This document shows, one piece after another, positions 1-10,987 of a stretch of DNA of 64,000 nucleotides. Source of the DNA: Culex pipiens pallens (taxonomy: Eukaryota; Arthropoda; Insecta; Diptera; Culicidae); contig NC_068938.1 in NCBI RefSeq assembly GCF_016801865.2, positions 130,104,689 through 130,168,688 on the forward strand, written 5' to 3'. The stretch's first letter is position 1, and every line of letters starts with the position of its first letter. A program made the translations under genes and the position numbers. Below the pieces are notes generated by a model. The model worked only from the letters and a program-made list of their open reading frames with translations. It did not search any database and was not told where the DNA came from.

Positions 1-681
1 AGTTGAGTTTTTGTAGAAAAAAGGTTGATTAAAAAATCTGCAATTTTTTTCCGTGTACCTATTTTTTTCAATATTCCTTAACAATACCTAAAACTTTACC
101 GAAGACATCAAATTGATTAGAAAATTCACACAAAAGTTACAGCTGTTTGAATATTTACGTACCATTTTTGTATGGACAGCTGCCAAAACTGTATGGAGAC
201 TTGTATGGGTGAACCAATGACACTAAAAAGCTTATTTGGTTAAAGCGAAGAGCCCCACAAAGTTTGAGCCAAATCAAAAAATACAAAAAATAAAAATGGT
301 CGAAATCAGCCGATTTGGTAAAGAGTTGCTCAAATGCCAATGGTTTGAATATTTACCCAATCTCACCCCTTCGATGGGGTGACTTTGGTCAAATGAAACT
401 AAATGATGCTCAAATACAAAGATATGGTGAAAAAAAGTCATCTAACAGTGCTTCTTGTTCGAGGGAATCGTATTGACATGCTAAAATGTTTGAAATAGAG
501 ATTTTCAAAAATTGGGGTACTTTTCGAGTAATTCCAACAAAAATATTAAAAAGTTGATTTTTCGAGAGGTAATTTCTGGACAAAAACGTACCTCAACTTT
601 AGACAGCTGCCAAAATGACAGAATATGTTCCAGGAACGAGATTTTTTCAGCTAAGTCATCTTAAGATGTCTTCTACACAAC
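1..681. repeat. AT-rich dispersed repeat, no gene
   Basis: No coding exon is visible. The stretch carries phrases that recur elsewhere in the window: the 'catacaa...ggcagctg' block near 150-200 reappears near 7450-7490 and in diverged form near 18810-18850, and 'actttaccgaagacatc' near 90 resembles 'actttgtcgaagacacc' near 2235. It is best read as decayed interspersed repeats of an unidentified family. Boundaries and class cannot be set from the sequence alone. Confidence 0.45.
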
Positions 682-1913
682 TAGAGCGTCCAATTTCCCG
701 GGGTTACAAAATTCCCGGGAAACGGGAAATTTTCAACAAATTTCCCGGGAAATCCCGAGAATTCCCGGGAAATTTGAAATTTGACGAAAATTATTCTGAT
801 CCAGTTTCTGATTAATGTGTTGCAACAGAATTGTTTAGAACGACAACTTGAATGCTTGTAAAAAATGATGCAACTTAGAGAAAATATTATAAGTTTTCTT
901 ATTTTTTATGCTGTCTTTGAAATCATACCAAATCAAAAAAAAAGTATTAGTATTTTTTGTTGAAAAGTATTTTTTTAATCAAAGTGTTTGGACAGTGAAA
1001 ATCTATGCCCCACAAAAATAAAATTGCTTTTAAATTTGTCTCAGTGACCATAACGTTGAAACGAAAAAAATATCATGTAGAAATAATGTTTTTTGTGGCA
1101 AATTACTTATTTCAGAACAAGTATTTTCAACTTGTGAATAAATAGATAATCATTAAATTTGCCTAAAAAATCTAATTTCTAGCGCTATTTAACTTGAAAC
1201 ACTGTTTCATGAAACCAAACTCACAGTTTTACAAAATTTGAAGCGAGTTTTTGAAATATGGTTGCATTCTTTGGGTAAACTTCATTAGATTTTTCATGGT
1301 TCCATTTATGGTATGATTTTAGTTATATGATTATATGTCCCTAGAAATTAATTAGATTAAAATAATTTTCATTGTGTAAAAGTGGTTGAAATTAACAATA
1401 TTTATTCATATTAAAATTTAACAGTTATTTCTTGAATACTTTTAAACAAATTCTTCTCGAACAACTCTTTTTGAAAAATGTAATTATATCAATTCAATTT
1501 TCATCCAATTTGGTCAAGGGAAACAAAAATGGAAAAAGGTTATTTTCAAATGATATAACAAAAACAAAAAAAAATGGTTGTCGAAAAGAAAATAGGTAAT
1601 ATTAGCGTAATTTTTGTTGCCCAACATATAACCAAACAATATTCCTAGTTGTGAATGCTTCAGGAACAAATATTATCCGAATTAAACCTTGACATGAAAT
1701 TTACATACATAGTTCAATACAAACATTAAATTGAAATGAATAAAATCAAATAAGGTTCTCTAATTATTACTTTTTGTATGATTTCAAAACATTGGTGCCA
1801 AAAAGGTAGGAAAATGTATACTTCCGTTTGTATTCCGGGAATTCCCGGGAAATTTACAAATTTCCCGGGAAACGGGAAATATTTTTTCCCGGGACGGGAA
1901 ATTGGACGCTCTA
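682..1913. mobile_element. hAT-type non-autonomous element, CCCGGG-rich termini
   Basis: The ends are inverted repeats: TAGAGCGTCCAATTTCCCG on the left and its reverse complement ending GGACGCTCTA on the right. An exact 8-bp direct duplication, TACACAAC, abuts both ends (674-681 and 1914-1921), the hallmark of hAT transposition. Beyond the tips, both ends are packed with TTCCCGGGAA palindromes. The 1,232-bp interior has no transposase-length reading frame, so it must be mobilised in trans. A diverged, left-truncated relative ends at 10000. Confidence 0.85.
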
Positions 1914-1921
1914 TACACAAC

Positions 1922-2690
1922 CCTTTTAACAGAATTTAGTTTTATTGAATTGAACCTGAGAAATGGTAAAATAAGTAAAATTCACTTGACTTACTTGATC
2001 AAATGCTCAGTGGTCCATATCGCAAAATTAAGTGGAAAATAGATTTTCCGAAAAATAGTGAAGTTTTGGAGCTTTGGTGTCTTGAAAAGTGTTGTTGCAA
2101 ATAAAAAGGGACAACTTTTGGTTTGGTTGAAAAATAGGGTAGTTCACGATTAGTGTGATTTTTTAAAAATCGCAGTAATATTTTTGGGATTTTTTTTGTC
2201 TTCTAGAAAGCTGTTGAGCTTGCCAATTCAAGCAACTTTGTCGAAGACACCATGATTTTATCTCGCAATCTACGCCTTTAAGGAACAAATTTAGAGAAAG
2301 CATCTACGCATACATTCAAAAATAAGTTTTTTTTGAACATAGCAATTCAGGGTTAAGTTTTAGAGAAAAGTGATGTTCGTGGTTGTTTCACAGCTCTATA
2401 AAACAAACATTTTTATTTTTTGCCCGCTGAATCTGAATCTGCCTTCAGAATTGTGCCAAAGTGTCAAAAATCATTTTTTCTTCATGTTTTGGGTTTATAT
2501 ATAAATTTTACATAGAAACATAGAAGATTTTCGGGAAATCCATTTCCTACTTAAATTTGCGATTTGGTTAACGATATGTAACTATTCGAAAATTAATATC
2601 TTTTGAAGGAATTTTGCCAATTTATTTGGAATTTGTGAAATAACACATGAAAAGATGTAATTTTACATACTTTTATTGGTCATATACATA
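1922..2690. other. AT-rich gene-free stretch
   Basis: No exon, RNA gene or clear element ends are visible. The segment around 2195-2285 looks like the decayed repeat also glimpsed near position 90. Nothing else can be supported. Confidence 0.4.
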
Positions 2691-2902
2691 CAGTGAAACC
2701 TCTCTTACGCGATGCGTTACGTTTTTTTAATTTGTCGATTTCTCTGGAACGACGCAACATTTTTTAAATCTTTTAAAAGCAAATTGTAAGTTTTGTTTAG
2801 ATCTACAAAATGATTTTTGAAGCTTGCAAAAATATTGTATGGTTTAAGAGAAATCTACGAAACAAAAAGCGTAACGCCACCGCGTAAAAAAGGGTTTATC
2901 TG
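2691..2902. mobile_element. Small TA-flanked MITE, pogo/Tigger-like ends
   Basis: The left end reads CAGTGAAACCTCTCTTACGCG and the right end is its imperfect inverted repeat, ending in GGGTTTATCTG, with the GCGTTACG motif also mirrored. Both ends abut TA, as expected for Tc1/mariner/pogo insertion. At 212 bp it has no coding capacity. Family assignment rests on the CAG tips plus TA target and is tentative. Confidence 0.65.
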
Positions 2903-5420
2903 TATTCCGTTATTATATTACTATGTTTCTATAACAGTGCAGATAGTTACTCGTACTCACACGGAGAACGTCAGATAATTCCTTAATTAAATCTAAAATG
3001 TTGACTAGTTTGAGTTTATTCTGTCTAGATTGAGTGTATCGAATTCACTCAATAAACAGCTAACAACTTAAATGCAGTAAGGACGATAAGCGACGAACCT
3101 TTTCACACAAAAACATTACTCAATTATTTGAATTAGGAGATGTCGATAACAGCACTGAAAATTCCCCAAAAATACCTCCAAATAATGAAGTCATGTTACC
3201 AGAATAAACATCTTCGCACAACCATCCTTCCAAACCCCGGATATCATTTGCAATCCCTCCAAAACACCATTAATGCTCATTTATTGCCCAATGGAGTTAT
3301 TATACGATCGGCGGTAATCAATCCCATGACCGCAATCAAAGTGATCATTCATCACCCAACTTTAGTGTTTTCTGGCCGGTAATGTGTTTGTGGTAAACCG
3401 ATACAGTTTCAATGATTAACAGCCGCATCTTTTTTTCTCTCTTCTGTGGACGTGGCCTGGGAACGACATCGAACACCCATACAAGTCGCCCGTTGGGAGG
3501 TAAACCGACTTTCTTCCAAGAAGGGTCCAACAAATCATCGGTTTCACACCTCTCGTAATTTTATTTTTTATCTAGTGGGGAGAAATTGTAGACGTTTTTG
3601 ATAAGGTGACTAATTTGTTTGAAAATTATTCAAGACCATGTGATAATTATAAATGGGCAATAATTATAGTTTCAATTAATCTTATGAAATGTGTTCAAAA
3701 TGCGATTGAATTGTTAAAAATCATCCAAAAACCAACAGTTAAACAGTTCCCCGCTCACAATTGGAAAGGCCACAAGGCGGTCAACTTCAAAGAGGCGGCA
3801 AAATTGAAATCTCTCTCCGGTCCCATGGGGTGATCGTTGCAGAAAAAATGACACTATAGATAGGAAAGTGAACCTCTTCCCAAACATATGGATAGAGGAG
3901 GGTCTCGTGGGTAACTCTGACTTCTTTCCAGCCACTACACCGCCGTTGGACATAAACATCTTCATCCCATTTTCTACGGCTTTCCTCCTCGTCTACCGGT
4001 TCAGCCCCGGGCTCGGTCAGTAAGGTAATAGAACTTAATCGATGCTTCACGTAATAATCACCGGAGCGGCATTCTCTCTTTTTTTTAACGAATCTGCTCG
4101 TACACAATTACAAAAGATCTTAGCCGGCCCGGCCCGGAAGATCCTCTGGTCCCATTTCTCTTTCTTCTTTTTTCTGTGCTATTTTGAATCGGAACTTAAC
4201 TTTTTAATGTCTCTTTTAGCTGGGAAAAAAAGTTGGATGTCTTCATTTATGCTGTTGAAGCACAATTACAGCAGAATTCTTTTGATGTTTGCAGGTAAGG
4301 AAATCGCATAAAATCATGTGTAGTGATGTTTCTTTTTGTTAAAATATATCTTGAAATTTTGGTTTGATTGATAGCAATGTTGAGCCATGATAATATATCG
4401 TGGTTCGATAATTATATTGGTTATGATCGACGATAACTCATTTAGTGTAACTCTTTAAAGGGTCATATTTAAACAACTATTTTAAAGGTTTTACTGAAAA
4501 CATCCTTAAATGTAGTTAGCTGAAAGTACTAAAATTGTTTAACAAAACACCGTGTTTTTTAAAATCTTAAAATTTTCATTATTTTGAATACCAAACGACG
4601 CAAATTTAACTAAATTAGATTTTTTTTAAATATTATATACTCTGCATTTTTTTTGATAACGTGTTCAAAAATTTGTGTTGTTTCATAACCAAATACTAAA
4701 TGTTGTATCATTTGATACCCTACCCATATTGCAAATTATGAATATATAAGTATTTAAAAAACGGTATTTTGAGAAAATTATAGTATTTTACACTAAAAGA
4801 CTGATAATTAAAATTTAATAGAAATCAATACAATATTTTGGGGAAGTTAATTAACTACGAAAAACTAAATAAATAGAAAAGGGCACATTTTAACGATTTT
4901 TTTTTTGGTTTGGAGTGAACATTGTTATGTGCCCTTTTGTGTTTTTCAATTTTTCAATAGGAAATCATTTGCTATCAATCTTATCCTTGGAGGGCACGTT
5001 GGGAGTGTATTAATGAATGGAATGATGGAATAATCCCGACTGTTTACGTTTTGGTTTTGTGCCATAGTGAAATGTTTAGCTCGAAATGATCGAAAGGACA
5101 AGAGGTAGGAGATGGAATTTGTTAGTTTCTAAATTATTTCTTATCCTCATTTGAAACAAAACATTTTGCCAAAAGAAATGTTATAAATTAAAAAAAATCT
5201 GACTTCTCAAAACATCTATGTAGCTGCAACCATTCTATAAATGGCTTCTTCGTAAAATGATTTTTATTCAATCAATAACATGAAATCCAAAGAACAGCTC
5301 AAATCTGATCTTCAACAGAGAAGAAACACTAATAGAGACCCACCTCGCTCAAATTACCACCGCGATTAGCAATGAAATGTCTTTATATCGATACTTCAGA
5401 GACCTTAAGAGTAAACTTAA
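2903..5420. other. Gene-free stretch with one low-repeat patch
   Basis: This is mostly AT-rich DNA without exon-like composition. A less AT-rich, apparently single-copy patch lies at about 3700-4160. No open frame there shows a recognisable domain. It could be regulatory DNA for a gene outside the window, but the sequence does not prove it. Confidence 0.35.
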
Positions 5421-5429
5421 TTATTTTAT

Positions 5430-5835
5430 TGTATTCCCACATCCGCCGGGCTTCCGTTCCTCTCTGCCTGTCTCTCTCTCTCTCTCTTCTTGTGGCATTC
5501 CCTCAACGCAATACTTACCTACATTTTCGTTTTGATTTGTGTGGCAGTCCGAGCCGAGCCGCCCAGCTGGACTATAATAGCCGAGGAACTAAGAAGCCAT
5601 CATCCCCGAGGCCGAAGTTAAGGTCTGGCACCAATCAGACACACACGACGACCGGCCGCCCGCTCGCCCCGTCCCGGCGTCGATGGCGATGGCCGCGGCC
5701 TCAACCTCCTCTGGGGGGGATACGCAACACGGGGTAAAACTTAATGGAATTCAGAAAAAATGAAGATGTTCAATTCGCTGGCTGGCTGGTGGCCGCGGAC
5801 GCACGCGGATCTCTTTCTCTCTCTCTCTCTCGGTC
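5430..5835. other. GC-rich unique island with CT tracts
   Basis: Two CT/GA dinucleotide tracts (about 5469-5492 and 5811-5832) flank a GC-rich core around 5640-5720. CT/GA tracts are typical binding sites for GAGA-type factors in Diptera, so a cis-regulatory element is plausible. Overlapping open frames are composition artefacts with no recognisable domain. Confidence 0.3.
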
Positions 5836-6103
5836 TAGGGTGTCGCTCTGGGAAATTCTCTGAGAATTTAGTAAATATGGTATTATTTTGGTTTAAAAGA
5901 TAAACCAAACAATCCCATTGCATCGTTAACCCTCTATTGCCCAATTTTTTTTTCGAACATTTTTATTTTTTCCGTGTTCAGGAGGTCATTTAGCAACTTT
6001 TGGTCTACGGAAAACTTTTCTTTTCTTGTTTCATTTCTAATATTTTAATTTTCATTAATCTTGTATAGTTTATGTTGATTTTTGATAGTATTTGGCCTAC
6101 TCT

Positions 6104-6529
6104 CAAAATCAAACTCAAAATCAAATTATTCGCTCTACAGCATTGCCTTGGCGTTCTCGATTGCGAGATTCCTACTCGAAACTAGGTAAGGTATCCGAAG
6201 GCTTGATTGTTGAGGCAATTGCAAACCTCTTTTTAACCTAAGCTTCCATCCACCCCGGGATTCGAACTAACGACCTTTGGATTCTGAGTCCAACTGCCTG
6301 CCAGCGACTCCACCGAGGCAGGACCCAGGGAGACGACTCCTAAACCTGGACTGAGCTAACGACCTAACCTTTTTAGGTTAGTCCGGGGCCAACATTTACT
6401 TCCCGTCCGACGGAAGGCGTGATCAGACAAATCTCGTCTCGAAAAATGCCACCGGGACCGTCTGGGATCGAACCCAGGCCGAGTGGGTGAGAAGCAATCA
6501 CGCTTACCCCTACACCATGGTTTCCGGCT
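6104..6529 (-). mobile_element. tRNA-derived SINE, composite
   Basis: Read on the minus strand, the element starts at a tRNA-like head (GCCGGAAACCATGG..., A-box-like GTGTAGGGGTAAGC, B-box-like GGGTTCGATCCC). It continues through a second tRNA-like block whose anticodon arm is TTGGA-CTCAGAA-TCCAA followed by GTTCGAATCCC, and ends in a TTTGA-type tail. A possible short duplication, TACTCT, lies at 6098-6103 and 6530-6535. The second block is clearly homologous to 53375-53520, and its central segment resembles those near 14065-14100 and 53235-53270. Confidence 0.75.
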
Positions 6530-6560
6530 TACTCTACCACCTCCTATTATTACCTTTTGC

Positions 6561-7283
6561 TAGAGGTGGCAAAATCGCTCTTTTTTAGGAGCCGCTCATT
6601 TTCGTTCGCTCATTAAAAAGAGCCGCTCTTTTGAACGGCTCTTTCGCTCTTTTTCAAAATTTGGATGAAAAAGTTTTTTTTAAGAATCGTGTGATTTTAT
6701 AACACATTGGACTTTTATAAATTATTTGATAAAACAAATTAAACTGAAAACGAAAAGATGCCCTTGAAAACCATAGGTCTTGGTGGTCTTCATGTCAAGA
6801 TTTCTACTCGAACCTAAACATTCCAGTAATAGAATGGCATCCAAACGTAAATCTAGCATGCCGGAAAAATTGCTTGTAATTTTAAAATTGTATTAATTTC
6901 TACATGAATTGAAATAATGCTAATATTTTATTTGTAGAAAATATTCTGTGAACTTTTTCTACATTCTGATTGAATCGATAAAATATTCAGTATTCAGTAC
7001 ATTTTTGGTAAGATTTTAACAAATCATTTACTTTTGGGATTAATTTTTATAAGCATTGAAATTTTTGAAATTGCATTTCCAATTCTCAAAAACAAATTTA
7101 ATACTTTTTTTTTAAATTCAATAAATTATATTTATATCAAAAATCATGCCATATTGAAACGGTTCTTTCAAAATACCGGAGATTTAAAAAGAACCGTGGT
7201 TCTTTTTTTGTGAGCCACGGTTCGTTCGCTCTTTTCAGTGGACCGGCTCTTTGAGCGGCTCGCTCTTTTTTTGCTCACCTCTA
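6561..7283. mobile_element. hAT-type MITE, 723 bp
   Basis: The terminal inverted repeats are TAGAGGTGGCAAA on the left and TTTGCTCACCTCTA on the right (reverse complement TAGAGGTGAGCAAA). The exact 8-bp target duplication CCTTTTGC lies at 6553-6560 and 7284-7291. Subterminal regions repeat GAGCGGCTCTTT-like words in both orientations (6585-6650 and 7195-7265). No transposase frame is present, so it is non-autonomous. Confidence 0.88.
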
Positions 7284-7291
7284 CCTTTTGC

Positions 7292-8210
7292 CTATCTAGT
7301 CTTTCATTTTTTTTTAAATTTTTACATGACCAATTCTCTGAGATTTCGGTTATTCGATTTTTTTGTATTTTTTAATCCGGCTGAAATTTTTTTGGTGCCT
7401 TCGGTATGCAAAAAGAAGCCATTTTGCATCATTAGTTCGTTCATATAATTTTCCATACAAATTTGGCAGCTGTCCATACAAAAATTATATTTTCTCCTCT
7501 ATAGAGGAGAAAATCGTGACGTCAGAAATGAACTCAAATCACTCAAAGTTCATTTTGTGAGTGACTTAAACATTTTGGCCTAGTTTGACAGTTTCCTCGT
7601 TCCCAGGTTTTCTGTGGGAGAGAAAAGGAGGCGAATACTTTATGAAAATCATACCTGTCAAAATTCCTAGCCTCAAAATTTTGTCGCGAGTTGCTCTTCT
7701 CCTCTATTCCAACCCGTTAGCATTCATGAGCGAATGATACTCGCAAGCAGCCAGCGAGTGGCCCGAACTCACAGAACAAATACATCGTGAAAATATTTGC
7801 CTACTCCGTCGCTCGACGACACTCACACACTGCCATGCTCAGCGAAGAGCCATTCTCACAAAATGCCAGAGCGGCAGTCTTTTTGTCTTCACGCCCTCAG
7901 TTTGCCATCAATTTGATTTTTTCTTGGTGGAATTTCTTTGAATGGTGTCTATAATGTTATGAAATCAAAATAAATGCAAAATTTAATTGATAACATTGAT
8001 TTTAGGCAACCCAAATCAATGAGTATAACGTATTGCATCAGAGAAAAAATGTTTTCAGTTAAGAGTGATTGGAGACGATCGGCCTGCCGGAGCCGTTCGG
8101 AGACAGAGCCGATCAGACAGAGAAGGAAAGTAGAAGAGAGAGTGCTCGGGACTAGGTTCGGGAGCGAATGGTGTGAAAGTGACAAACGGTAGGAATTCAT
8201 CAGGACAGTA
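7292..8210. other. Gene-free stretch, partly dispersed repeat
   Basis: The segment 7330-7490 shares the 'ccatacaaatttggcagctgtccatacaa'-type block (split here: ccatacaaatttggc, agctgtccatacaa) with 1-350. The part at 7680-7910 has more balanced base composition but no supported exon. The stretch ends at the assembly gap. Confidence 0.4.
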
Positions 8211-8310
8211 NNNNNNNNNNNNNNNNNNNNNNNNNNNNNNNNNNNNNNNNNNNNNNNNNNNNNNNNNNNNNNNNNNNNNNNNNNNNNNNNNNNNNNNNNN
8301 NNNNNNNNNN
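8211..8310. other. Assembly gap of exactly 100 N
   Basis: One hundred consecutive N mark a scaffold join of unknown true length. It abuts a near-perfect foldback MITE, whose left end is probably lost in the gap. Such hairpins commonly break short-read or Sanger assemblies. Confidence 0.99.
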
Positions 8311-8454
8311 TTTTTGAAAAGGTTCAATAAACCAAATTTCCAGTTTTTGCTTTTTGGGTGTTTTTGAAACCGCCTTGAGTCAGGGGTATTGAAAAACACC
8401 CAAAAAGCAAAAACTGAAAATTTGGTTTATTGGACCTTTTCAAAAAAAACTCCA
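8311..8454. mobile_element. Foldback MITE (GGAGTTTTTT family), left end in gap
   Basis: The sequence reads GAAAAGGTTCAATAAACCAA, then AGTTTTTGCTTTTTGGGTG, a short loop, and the near-exact reverse complement ending in CAAAAAAAACTCC. The same element is found at 16199-16345. The tips resemble those of the 27905-29594 foldback and the two 76-bp miniatures in patched intron 1. Confidence 0.75.
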
Positions 8455-8870
8455 GAATTGAAGTTTTACAGAGACCTAGTACTACGTTTTGTTTGGAGAC
8501 TTTAGCCAACATTTTGCTACGAAAAGCTCATGAAAAGATGGTTCCTATAAAAAGTTCTATAACAAATACTATTACAAAAAGATGCAAAAAATTTTTGCAC
8601 ACCTTTCGAAAAATACAACAAATCTGACGACTATGATTAGTTTTGCGATTAATCGCTGCCTGTAACACCTCACGAATAAGACTGCTGAGAATAATCTTTA
8701 TTCTCAAATTGCCACGACTAGGTGTCATTCGTCTAGTGTACCTCCGCTGATTATAACAACCCATGACTGCTGGTGTTAAATGGGGAAAATTATAATCAGA
8801 TCGCAGCAAGTTGACGACTAAACCCAATCATTCACATTTTTATTCGTCTCTGCCACAGCCAGCGATCAAG

Positions 8871-9017
8871 TCCGTAGTAACATTTCAATAGGGCGAATCT
8901 GCGTTTGTAAACAAGCAGTCTATCCCCTTCTTACTTGAGGTGAACTGTCACTTGAGCAAAAGGGATAGTCTGCTTGTTTACAAATGCAGATACGCCCTAT
9001 TGAAATGTTACTACGGA
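8871..9017. mobile_element. Palindromic MITE, 147 bp
   Basis: The sequence is almost entirely one hairpin: TCCGTAGTAACATTTCAATA... at the left mirrors ...TGAAATGTTACTACGGA at the right. The arms, including GTTTGTAAACAAGCAG, are nearly perfect over about 60 bp each, with a short asymmetric loop around 8930-8955. A duplication could not be assigned because the palindrome may extend into it. Confidence 0.75.
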
Positions 9018-9214
9018 AGTGCTAGTCGGGAAAGAAGTGATCAAAGCATACTCAGAGGGCCTTTCTTCAGGCAATCGTTATTCGCCCGAAGTGATTTTTT
9101 TTTAACCTTGCTATTTGGTGTTGTGACATTGGATTTTTTGGTGATTTGTCTACAAAAAACTGTTTTTTTATATTATTTTATCGAAAGGTTTACACACTTT
9201 TTTGCATCTTTTTT

Positions 9215-10000
9215 GATTGGAAATCCTGGGAATTCCAGGGAAATTTGAAATTTATCGAAAATTGATCTAATCCTGGTTTTGATTGATATTATTAATATTT
9301 TGCAATAAAATTGTATAGAATAGCAACACAAATGGTAAAAATAATCGTGAAGATCAATTATTGCCTTGACTGCTGGTAAAAAAGCATATAACTTCAAGAG
9401 AATATATAATTTGCTTAGCCTTTATTGGTAAGCTGTCTTTCAGCTCGTACAAAATAATAAAAAAATGATGATTAGTTTTTTTTTGTCAAGAAGTAAGTAT
9501 TATTTTTTAATCACAGTATTTGAATAGTGAGTAAAATAAACCCATTCTCCAAAACCATAAAATTGCTTTCAAGTTTGTCTCTGTGATCAGTTTGACTTGA
9601 AATACAATTTTTATGCAACGACAACACAAAGTTTTCAAACATTAGGAGCGAGTTTTTGATGTTTGCATTTTTTGAGTACCTTTGATATAATTAAAAGTAG
9701 TTTTTTAATGATTTTTTAATGATTCAGCCAAATAAATGACTCCGGTTCCAACAAATTACCAAACTCTATTCTCAGTTGTGGATAAAAATATCATCTGGGA
9801 TGAACCTTAACATGACATTTTTTTGACGGTCTGATGAAGTTCAATAAGAACAGTAAATTTAATTGAAAAAAATATTCCTTAATTTTTTTGTAAATAAAAA
9901 AAGTGTAATTTACCAATTTCCCGGGAAGCGAGAATTTTTTTTCGGGAAATTATGGAAATTCCCGAGATTTTTTTCCCGGGACGGGAAATTGGACGCTCTA
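9215..10000. mobile_element. Left-truncated relative of the CCCGGG hAT MITE
   Basis: The right end, CCCGGGACGGGAAATTGGACGCTCTA, matches the right end of the 682-1913 element, and the interior is recognisably homologous (for example the blocks near 9480-9600 versus 930-1050). The left TAGAGCGTCC tip was not found, and only a corrupted CCTGGGAATTCCAGGG trace remains near 9225, so this copy is older or truncated. Confidence 0.75.
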
Positions 10001-10002
10001 AT

Positions 10003-10915
10003 CAGGGGTGACCAAAGTATGGCCCGTGAGGTCATTTTTTGCCAAATGGCCCTTTAACGCATTTTATGTGATTTTATAATTCCTAGAAATTGAGGTTATA
10101 TTTATGCCTATTTTATGATCCTTTTCAGATTTTTCAAATTTAAAACTAACTGTATAATTGGGATCAAAGTATGGGAAAGCCGTACTTTGATCCCGATTAT
10201 ATAAAACAAATATTGTGTTAAAAATCTATCTTATCGTAACTATCTATCGTAACGCGTTTAAATGTGATTAAAAAAAGTAAATTATGTCCAAATTTTCATC
10301 AAATATTTAATAAAATTTTATAAAAAATTGGAGGAATAAATTTTGAAAAATCCTGAAGCAACTATTTATAATTAGGATTGCTCATAATTTAAAAAATAAA
10401 TTACACACTTTTACAAAGTTTGTGTCACCCCTTCAAAAACAATAACAAATAAATAAATAATAAATAAAACAAATCTATTTTAAAAAAACTTTAAAACTTT
10501 CATTATATTTGTGAAATCACGATAATTTAGGCACGAAAGTTGCAATGAAAAGCAGATGAATAATATTTATGATGGTATTTTTGTTTTGATTTTTCTGATT
10601 TTAATAAAATTTAACCAATTGATTGGCAGGCCTTTTTGTACAAAACTGTTTATTTTTTTTTGTTTTCTTATGTTTTTTCTCATATGGCCAGCAAGCTCAT
10701 GTTAGCTTAACTTCTTAAGTAACTATTCAATATTACTATAACTGGTAGGTATTTAGTTCAATCATCAATTTACATTCTAATATCAAAATATTAAAATTAA
10801 GAAACGGATCATGGTTTTAATCTTGTTTTTAAATTTCTGGAGTTTTTTTTTTAAATGGTCCAATAATCCAAATTTAAAAAAAACCTTCACATTTAAATGT
10901 TCAATTATTTCATAG
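10003..10915. mobile_element. Possible hAT MITE, only left end recognised
   Basis: CAGGGGTGACCAAAGTATGG followed by CCCGTGAGG matches the type of hAT end seen at 26090-27216, whose right end reads inversely as CAGGGGTGCCCAACC. It begins two bases after the end of the CCCGGG element. No matching right end was found before the next gene, so extent is uncertain. The rest of the stretch is AT-rich without other visible features. Confidence 0.45.
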
Positions 10916-10987
10916 AATTTATCCAAGTAGCATAAGTTTCAGAAACCGCTTCTGACATTTTAGTTTGTTCTGCAACCGGTCAAGAGT

